Assembly: GCA_964030475.1 (NCBI GenBank)
Contig: CAXIPT010000001.1
Location: 10,969,593-11,033,592 of the forward strand
From: Tethya wilhelma
Taxonomy: Eukaryota; Porifera; Demospongiae; Tethyida; Tethyidae
Length of the DNA: 64,000 nucleotides
Direction of reading: 5' to 3'
Shown piece after piece: positions 57,501-64,000 of this stretch. Under the pieces are notes generated by a model, which had not been told where the DNA came from, ran no database searches, and worked only from the letters and a program-made list of their open reading frames with translations. How positions within the stretch are numbered: position 1 is the first letter of the stretch; the number at the start of each line of letters is the position of its first letter. The position numbers were made by a program, and so were the translations under genes.

Positions 57501-60500
57501 TGGTGTGTTGGAGGAAAAAAGTTCTGCATATTTGAATCACCAAACCAGTACTGAAAAAAAGTTGTCTGAGTCTCTTAACAGGTTGGTACATTACATGCAA
57601 GTAACAATCATTTATGAGTGTAAAGTGCCGGGATCTTACACGAGTAAGTATTCAATGGCAAGAGTATAAAAGTCATGCATGTTTTTACCAGTTAACTGTA
57701 TACATTGTAACAGTTTAATCATAAAGAAGGAAAAAACTATCCTGATTCCTAGTTCACCCTGATTACATATATTGTCAATCAAGTCCTTCCCTTACACTAT
57801 AGTATAAGGTTGAATTACAGAACTTCTTTCTCTAAAGATTTCATAGCTCTAGACTCCCTTGGAAAAGTGAGTCGAGATTTAATTTTGTATACACCAGCTG
57901 AGGCAATATATTGCAGCTGGATTCAAAGTAGTAATTCCCATAAATGTTTTTCTCTGAGAGTGCTCACTTTCAGAAGCTGGTTGTTGAACGAATAAACTTA
58001 GTTTCTTTGTCTTCAACCACTTTCGGCATCAGTTATTCGTCTCTCTAGACAAGTCACTAGATGCAAGACGAAAAGCGCCTTCTCCGTATGGCAGCCATTG
58101 ATTTCTATACTCATGAATAATTCATTAGCTACATGGAAATCAAGTCGCCGACCCTTTCCATACATAGAAGTGTGCGTTATTTAGAATTCATGTATTTCGT
58201 GGCAAGTACAGATTCTGCTATTCCCACTACTACTGGATACAAAACTCCACCATAGCTATTAGTTGCTTCAGACAATTTGCTAGGGTACATGCAGATATTA
58301 ATTATTCAGAAAAAAATAGAACAAACAAGTGAAAAAAACATTAAAAATGTAATGAGAACATAAGAATGGCCAAATCGTAAAAAGTAAGCAAACAAGATAG
58401 GAATAGTGATCAGATTGAGAGAGGAGTTCATTCCTGTGTCCACTTTGTCATTGAGGTAGGGATATGAACATAACTGAGACACACAAAATGAACTCTTCTC
58501 TCAATCTGATCACCATTCCTATCTTGTTTGCTTACTTTTTACGATTTGGCCATTCCTATGTTCTCATTACATTTCTAATGTTTTTTTCACTTGTATTAGA
58601 TATAACTACCTCAACATGATACTTTGAAAACTATTCAAATTAGTACCGGGCATATATGAGACTCATACTGTTGATTTTTAGACTAAAACTATAAGTATCT
58701 AAATGCAACAAATCTACAGCTAAAGTATGAGTTAAATATATCCGGTACCAAAACAACAACAACAACAAAAAAAACAAAAAAAACACTGTAAACATGAACC
58801 ACTGGCTTTGTCCAGGAATGGTCCACAGAGCTCTAACTTGTATGGACATGAAGCTCTACACTAGTTTTACAACATACGTACTAAAGTTTTTACTGTAAGC
58901 ACTAAAGTTGCAAAGAAAAGGCAGCCATGTTTGCTAGGGATATTCAGGGCTTCACAAAAAATAAATGATATTCATCAACTCCAAAATGGTACTCAATGAC
59001 TGTGAACTTGCAACTTCTAGTATCCTGTTTCTGCATACTACGGCTACAGTTATCTTGAGCCTGGAATGAAAAAACTGTTGCCTCTTGGAGAAATCAGACA
59101 TGGAAAACAAGAAAAGGTGTCAAATAGCTCTTAAATTTGTCAGTTTGACATCATCAATTTGGATTGAGGCACTAGCAAATCGACCATGTGCAGTGCTTTA
59201 GTTGCTAATTAACATACGATAAAATTTTTTGCAAGCTCTGCAAAAATTGATGCCAAAAAATAAAGTACCGCAAATGCGGAAAATTTCACTATCGTTTATA
59301 TTTCGCAGTTCGAGGTGTAGTGAAAGGAATATACATAGGATAGGGTCGTTAATATTGTTTACTTTACCTTTGCTTTTTCATTTTTTGCAGTAACCTCTGC
59401 GAAAAATATAGCCTCGTACCCAAGATTTTTGACATAAGGGACGTGAGAAGTTTTACCAGGCCTTCCCCTCCTTTTTCCGTGTGCATAAAATTTTTGGGGA
59501 AGGCCTTGTTCGTAAATTGCTTGGGCAACACTAACCCACGTCTTTGCTAGGAAAACAAGCAGCTAAGTTTTCTGGACTTGTTACTGTCGACAACTAGCTT
59601 TTTGTCGATTTCTGAGTCTATAGCAGTGCTACTATAGGCAAATATCTGCTAACAAAAGTGATTTTGACCAAAAGGGCCATTAGCACGCAAAAAAAGCAAG
59701 AAATGTTAGACTGGTAAGTTTGCTAACTCATACTCACCTTTTGAGCTTTTTGAATGGCACAATAACTGTTCTTTGGTTCTGACATTTGTGTTAAGGTTAG
59801 CTAGGGGCTACTGTTAAGTATAGCCAAGTGCTTAGCCTTTGAGATAGCGGCTGTACCTTCAGAATTCACTTCATTGCTCTAACACAAGAAAAAAACTTAG
59901 CTCATACTCTAGCAGACTGATCACAAGCACGTGCTGCACGTTGGAGTATGCCTTCCACCCACGCTCACTAATTACCTGTCTACCACTCATCTACCTCTCT
60001 GACACGGAAAAATAAAACTTGAATATATTAACATGCACAAATTTCCGGATTTATGGTATCTGCTTCCATAACTAGCATGTGCTTTTTATCATGTTCATGA
60101 GCAAACAGTAGCCCCTAGCTAACCTTAACACAAACGTCATAATTACACATTGTGATATGATTGTGCTATGAGTATACATGTAATCTAAACTAAAACATGC
60201 TTCTGTGTTTGTCCGAGAAATTAGGGGTCTTGTTGTAGACTGGGAACTAAACTCACTTACTATATGGACCAAACAGATCAATCAGTGATCAGCTGTGTTT
60301 TTAGCTTCTAGATGTTTAATTTCTAGCTTACTCAATAGTATTCCTATATATATACATGTAGAAGTGAATTTACTTTGCATGCTATTTGCATTATAAATAT
60401 AGGGCTCAACTCTTGCAGAGTGAAGTTGAATCTTATCAAGAACGAGTGAGTCAACTGCTTTTGGAGAAAGAAAAGGCTGTTTCTGATCTCATTGCCATTA

Positions 60501-63500
60501 GAAAAATCAACAGAAATATGGAAAGGTTACTTTGCACTAATTTGTTCAATATATATGCTCAGGATTCAATAGCAGTCTTTGAGTGTCTAAAGTAGGTAGA
60601 AACCTCCAAAACAGTGTCTAGCTAGTTTAGATACTCAATGAAATTTGAGGTTTGTAGTGGTTTTGCTTGTAGATTTATTCATAGGTATCTAAGTGGTTTT
60701 GATAGTGTTCTGCAGCTGCCCTATCACTCTAGTACTTTACCCGAACCAAGTAGTATCTAATGTTCATCTGTTTGTTGGACATACATTTAAGGTTAATCTG
60801 TATGCAAGCATACATTGAGATCATTACCTTCAGTGTCTGAAAATAGAATTGTTGATATGTGCTTCCTTTAGTCTAAGGTACAGTTATTCAAGTGAAAATG
60901 GCTCCCAGACTTCCATCAAAACACCATACCATACCACGTACACCCCAGACATGACTGAGAACGAAAAACTACAATTGTAAATGAAAGCGTAAGCCTCGGC
61001 ACACTCAACTAGCATGCACAACTAAACATGTATGCATTAGCCTCACTAGTCAGCCTGACTCCGCAAACATAGGAGAGTCTGGCTAGCGAAACTTACTAGA
61101 GGTGCCAGCCTAGGAAATTCTAGCCTGCTGCAATCAAGAATATGCTGAGCTTAATAACTTCTGTTCAGAAACTCATTGAATATACTTTGATGCTTGTAGT
61201 ACTTGAATGCTCAGTAGCTCAGTACTAGCTATGCCAGTCAGGCATTGGTACGAAACACACAACTAACCTACTATGTTGGGTGCTTCTAGACAAAGCATTA
61301 TCTCACTATATTCAACTTGCACCCATTGAGTTACTTACCTGTCCAAGCAGCTATGCCAGCCAAACTCTGGGCCAAACTCAAGTCCTTCTAGGAGTCCATG
61401 ATTCAAGCTCTACTGTTTCTAGATAACATACACTATACGGGGCATGATTGATAAGTGCAGTTTCAATGCTAAGTGCTCAGAAAAGTAAAAAGGCCTCAAA
61501 TCTCAGAAACTACAGCATTTTGTAAGATTCTACACAACAAATTTCTAGATAATTTTGATTCATGAATGTAATTACCTTCCATTTAGACTCTGGAGCTGCA
61601 GTTCTTCAGATAATCTAGTAACAGACAAACAGACACACAGACAAAACGACTATAGTAATCCTCTGCACGTGCTACACACGTGCCAAGGCTTAATTAAAAC
61701 TCCATTGAGTATGGACTCACAGAGAGGGTGTGACCTACTTCAAGGCAATAATCAACTCTGTCCATATTCTGTGTCAGCTATATAGCTCTACTAGTTTAGT
61801 AGCTAAGGCACTTTATGTAAGTGGCCATGTCTGTTGTTTACCAAGGTGTTAACAAATTGTAGTAAGTTTTTTTTGTAGATTACTACTGGTAAAAAGCTGG
61901 TAATGCACAGTAAATGGCTAGATACAGCAGAATACTGTAGTTTACCACATGTTCAATATGCTACCCAATCTGCTCTTATTTCCACCCAAGTATGCATGCG
62001 TGATAAAATATTATGTGTTGTTAATTAAATTATTATTTAGGAAGATGAGTGACAATGAGGACATTTGTGTAGCAAGCCCAAAACTTTCAACGGTATAATT
62101 ATTGTTTAGCTACCGTTAGAGTGTATTAATATATCTGTATAGCATACCTAGCCAAGTAAGCACAAGCACATATTTTAATGGTTGTATTTGTTTCATTTAG
62201 TCTAATGACAGTCCACGACTTGAAAGTCCGGATAGTTTACAAAAGTTATTTGATACCGAGAAAAAATTTGAAGTACTTAAAGGTATCCTAAATGATGTGG
62301 AATCTGAAAGGTACATGTACACATGAGTAATATGAATGTTGTAGTTCGAATTCAAAGATCATTGTCTATCACCGTAGCATTTAAAATACCTACTCTAGCA
62401 TATACAAGCTTTTGTAGGGACTAACAAGGCATGTCTCAATTTCAGCTGACTAATCAACAGGAATTCAGTGATTATGAACCATTAATTTAATTATGCTAAT
62501 GAGCTGCATGATTGACTAGTACAGATCATTCTTTGAACGATTTACAACACTGAGATTGAATATATCATACACTATGAGGGATCAAATTGACACTGAAGTA
62601 GTCATGTGCTGAAATTGAGACATGCATTGTTCCATTACTTTTTGCAGCACTGTCCATTCCTACATTATGATTTTTTTTTCCTGCTTGTCAACATATTCAA
62701 CAGTATAGAATAAAATAGGCAGTGCAGGAATGAGCAGTGCTAGAAAAAGGAAAGAAACAAGGCATGTCTCAATATCAGCACACGACTACTTCATTTTAAT
62801 TTTTGATCCCTTATCCTCTATGTGGTAAAAATGATCCCCAACGGACAATGATTATGTGCAAGTACTTACTGAATCTCATAAAGGTCCAAATTTATGCCGA
62901 ATTGATTTATTGTTTTGTAAATGCCATGTAGATTGACGACCTTTGAACTCTACCTACAGGAGATAGCTACATACATTATACTGTTGTAGCTTTGCCATTA
63001 GCATTCTCTACGAGTGCTCAAGAAGGTTTCTCTGAAATTTAGGCCTTGCTTATAATTAGTATTCTGCCCAAGAGTGCTCTGACAAATTTGAAGGCTTATG
63101 TTTGTTTTGCTACATTTATTATCGTAAATGTTTTGCATGATGTCAATGGGACATTTGGCCCATTCCTACTATGTATATGCTACCATACACATGATATTAG
63201 ATACTCTTGTTCAAAAGGCTGAAATGGGTACTAGTACATTACATAGTATAGAATCTGTAATGGTCTTCCAGTACCAAATAGTGCAAAAGATTCGCAGGGT
63301 TTAACTTTCACTGATGTCTCTCGTCAAAAATTTTTGTGTTTTAACTTTGTGGATAAGCTCTGTGATGTCCATAAGTATATGTTACAGAGAACTTCGCGGA
63401 TAAAAACTTTCGCAGATGGATCGTGATCTGTGAAAACTGCGAGAGTTAAATCCTGCGAAATTTTTGATTGTGTTTCTCACTATTGATGTAGAGATTACTT

Positions 63501-63857
63501 GAAGGCTAAGTTGGAAAAGCTAACAGCAAATAGAGCAATAAATGAGCAAGATAAGAACAGTAATGATATAGCAGGATTTAAATTTCAAAGCAAAACATGT
63601 GCTTCCACTGCTCTTAGCAGCTCAACAGAAGGGACCATAGCTGCTTCAGGAGTTGGATCAGGTTAGCTTGAAATGATATATTCAGCTCTTGGTTAATTAA
63701 TCATTACTTCATCTGTACAGAATATAACCCTCCTCCTAAACCAAAGAGGCCCCCTAAGGAAGTGCTTGATCAGTATACCACGTGTACACAGTCAAAGCAA
63801 ACAACTGTACCAAAATCCAGAGCAGCTACAGTGTTACATTCACTCTTTCGTAACTGA
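44645..63857 (+). CDS. PH-domain and long coiled-coil protein, 724 aa with all exons (18 exons)
   Basis: Exons 44645-44653, 46343-46411, 46489-46554, 47417-47578, 50907-50996, 51937-52038, 52493-52611, 52771-52840, 53537-53695, 55641-55730, 55983-56075, 56671-56841, 57199-57581, 60403-60525, 62041-62092, 62201-62310, 63492-63661, 63721-63857. Every junction is in phase; 725 codons with stop. Exon 1 codes only Met-Glu-Lys. Exons 2-6 form a PH domain (EGFLVKSP, KKWQRHYFQL, GNLCIYDNEK; then either exon 4 or exons 5+6 supply the last strands and the Trp helix). Residues about 215-570 are heptad-rich coiled coil (VEALRNKISNLEAELKSSTS, ELEEEIFALRQELEESQNNV, LLQSEVESYQERVSQLLLEK). The C-terminus has NPPPKPKRPPKE, a proline-rich possible SH3 ligand. 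Likely a membrane-lipid-binding dimeric scaffold. It recalls PLEKHD1 or SWAP70-type layouts but matches neither clearly, so no symbol is given. Confidence 0.85.
44771..44838. repeat. Perfect 30-bp-arm GC-rich palindrome
   Basis: ATCCAGACCCTTTACACGCG (continuing CGCTAAAACT) at 44771-44800 and its exact complement at 44809-44838 enclose ACGCGCGG. The inner GCGCGCTAAAACT would form a very stable stem. It lies in intron 1 of the PH gene, 126 bases beyond the start codon. No clear target-site duplication was recognised. Confidence 0.9.
45459..46162. mobile_element. About 0.7-kb AAGCCTCGGC-end element, copy with (GT)n
   Basis: Left TTAAGCCTCAGCGCGTGCGT and right TTTGCGCTGAGGCTTATGCA. Inner GGTAGTCGTTTTG then a (GT)n tract (45512-45540), and the shared block TGTAGTTTCTGAGATCTGAC. 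Same orientation as 41091-41411 but nearly full length. In intron 1 of the PH gene. Confidence 0.72.
48499..48965. repeat. Repeat-derived segment: AAGCCTCGGC end plus fold-back arm
   Basis: GTGCACAAGCCTCGGCACAT near 48518 is one end of the AAGCCTCGGC family. Near 48880-48960 is a solo arm of the fold-back family (AAACATTGGAAATGTAATGA). An N at 48966 marks an ambiguous base. All within intron 4 of the PH gene (47579-50906), which I scanned for exons without finding one. Confidence 0.5.
49449..49671. mobile_element. 223-bp MITE with TACCGTAAACGTGGAAATAT ends
   Basis: Left TACCGTAAACGTGGAAATAT and right CCAATATTTCCACGTTTACG are matching inverted repeats. The interior repeats TTTAATTTGGCAG-type blocks. 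It begins TACCG like the TACCGTATAGCGGG family but has different internal sequence. Intron 4 of the PH gene. Confidence 0.75.
51270..51494. repeat. Tandem duplication of about 112 bp
   Basis: Two head-to-tail copies, each beginning CTTGAGTCCCAG and carrying GACCATTACAAACCTCAGTT, AACACTAGG and CTCTAGCTGCCAGTGCTTTA, ending TTTCATTTTCTTGTC. They differ at a few bases and by a small indel. Intron 5 of the PH gene. Confidence 0.8.
54993..55624. mobile_element. 632-bp inverted-repeat element
   Basis: Ends TACAGTAGCCCTCAATATAA and TATATTGAAGGCTACTGTA; the repeat runs about 34 bp with a few mismatches (AAAGTTCCCATTCTGTT against AACAGAACGGGAACTTT). A TA duplication at the ends is possible. Parts of the interior (TAGGCTAAGTTGACTGTGAA, AAGCTTAGAGCCTCGTAG) recur inverted at 48990-49080. 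In intron 9 of the PH gene (53696-55640). Confidence 0.7.
57930..58594. mobile_element. Second copy of the composite element with terminal fold-back
   Basis: AGAAGCTGGTTGTTGAACGA and GACGAAAAGCGCCTTCTCC match 39995-40110. The fold-back at 58325-58594 has arms AAATGTAATGAGAACATAAG ... GATAGGAATAGTGATCAGAT and complement. In intron 13 of the PH gene (57582-60402). Confidence 0.65.
59458..59507. repeat. Small inverted repeat around GGCCTTCCCC
   Basis: CCAGGCCTTCCCCTCCTTTT and AATTTTTGGGGAAGGCCTTG form a 10 to 12-bp stem with a loop of about 25 bases. In intron 13 of the PH gene. The rest of that intron (58600-60400) holds no recognised gene. Confidence 0.5.
60978..61697. mobile_element. 0.72-kb AAGCCTCGGC-end element, copy near full length
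   Basis: Left AAGCGTAAGCCTCGGCACAC and right CACACGTGCCAAGGCTTAAT. Shared block CCTCAAATCTCAGAAACTAC. Same orientation and length as 9963-10695. In intron 14 of the PH gene (60526-62040). Confidence 0.72.
62425..62816. mobile_element. Nested inverted repeats around GGCATGTCTCAATTTCAGC
   Basis: AAGGCATGTCTCAATTTCAG (62427) is inverted at about 62610 (GCTGAAATTGAGACATGC) and direct at 62761. The block 62576-62632 (AGGGATCAAATTGACACTGA onward) is inverted at 62763-62816. Three half-units therefore lie head to head, as if one element had inserted beside another. In intron 16 of the PH gene. Confidence 0.6.
63285..63475. repeat. Degenerate subtype C MITE remnant
   Basis: GGGTTTAACTTTCACTGATG, AACTTCGCGGATAAAAACTT and GCGAGAGTTAAATCCTGCGA resemble the interior arms of 37408-37617, but the TACCGTATAGCGGG ends are lost. 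Intron 16 of the PH gene, just before exon 17. Confidence 0.5.
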
Positions 63858-64000
63858 TACCCTACAATAGTGTGTGTGTGTGTGTGTGTGCGATGCCACA
63901 TCATAGTATTTGATTTTGTGTCTAGACAGCTATGTTATGTATAGCTCATGTTTTTGCCACTAAATTTTCAGTAATTTTTTTGTTAGCTCGTTACACTTCA
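63858..64000. other. 3' flank of the PH gene with a (GT)n tract
   Basis: The stop at 63855-63857 is followed within 15 bases by ten GT units (63871-63890). No AATAAA is seen before the window ends, so the 3' UTR probably continues past 64000. Confidence 0.7.

Overview
The window looks like nuclear DNA of a compact, AT-rich, intron-dense animal genome. Genes sit tens to hundreds of bases apart, introns are many and mostly GT-AG, and small non-autonomous DNA transposons fill introns and gaps. The gene set (26S proteasome subunit Rpn5, mitochondrial Na+/Ca2+ exchanger, xylulose-reductase-type SDR, F-box/LRR, kelch and PH proteins) is animal. Texture and protein divergence suggest an early-branching invertebrate, most likely a demosponge of Amphimedon type. 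That assignment is inference; no species marker is present. All gene models were assembled by eye by joining exons whose frames and splice phases agree.

Layout. 1-872 (-): 5' three exons of a DCXR-like dehydrogenase, running off the window. 957-6322 (+): five-exon gene for a 184-aa unrecognised charged protein, sharing an 84-bp head-to-head promoter with DCXR. 6452-13427 (-): five-exon coiled-coil plus six-kelch protein, convergent with the previous gene. 13428-14277: intergenic with a 24-base gap. 14278-20491 and 20946-26488 (-): two tandem 15-exon NCLX/SLC8B1-type exchanger genes (602 and 655 aa), 454 bp apart. 26489-29466: gene-poor. 29467-31806 (+): four-exon F-box/LRR gene. 32179-44421 (-): eleven-exon PSMD12 (454 aa, complete), convergent with the F-box gene. 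44645-63857 (+): eighteen-exon PH/coiled-coil gene (724 aa with all exons), sharing a 223-bp GC-rich head-to-head promoter with PSMD12.

Mobile DNA. At least eight inverted-repeat families recur: a family ending TACCGTATAGCGGG in three subtypes, a family of about 0.7 kb ending AAGCCTCGGC, a fold-back family with arms of about 110 bp inside a 1-kb composite, a family with arms of about 240 bp, a GGTCA-rich family, and several single copies. None carries a recognisable transposase, so all are read as MITE-like or fold-back elements.

Most interesting points. (1) The PH gene has two phase-compatible alternatives for the C-terminal half of its PH domain: exon 4, or exons 5+6. This suggests mutually exclusive splicing, or a duplicated half-domain. 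(2) The tandem NCLX paralogs keep identical exon lengths in the transport core but differ at an ion-site serine (Ser in A, Cys in B) and in the cytosolic loop. (3) There are two very short head-to-head promoters, a perfect 30-bp-arm GC-rich palindrome near one of them, and a TG-repeat tract beside a weak splice donor in NCLX copy B. I found no operon, CRISPR, rRNA or convincing tRNA.
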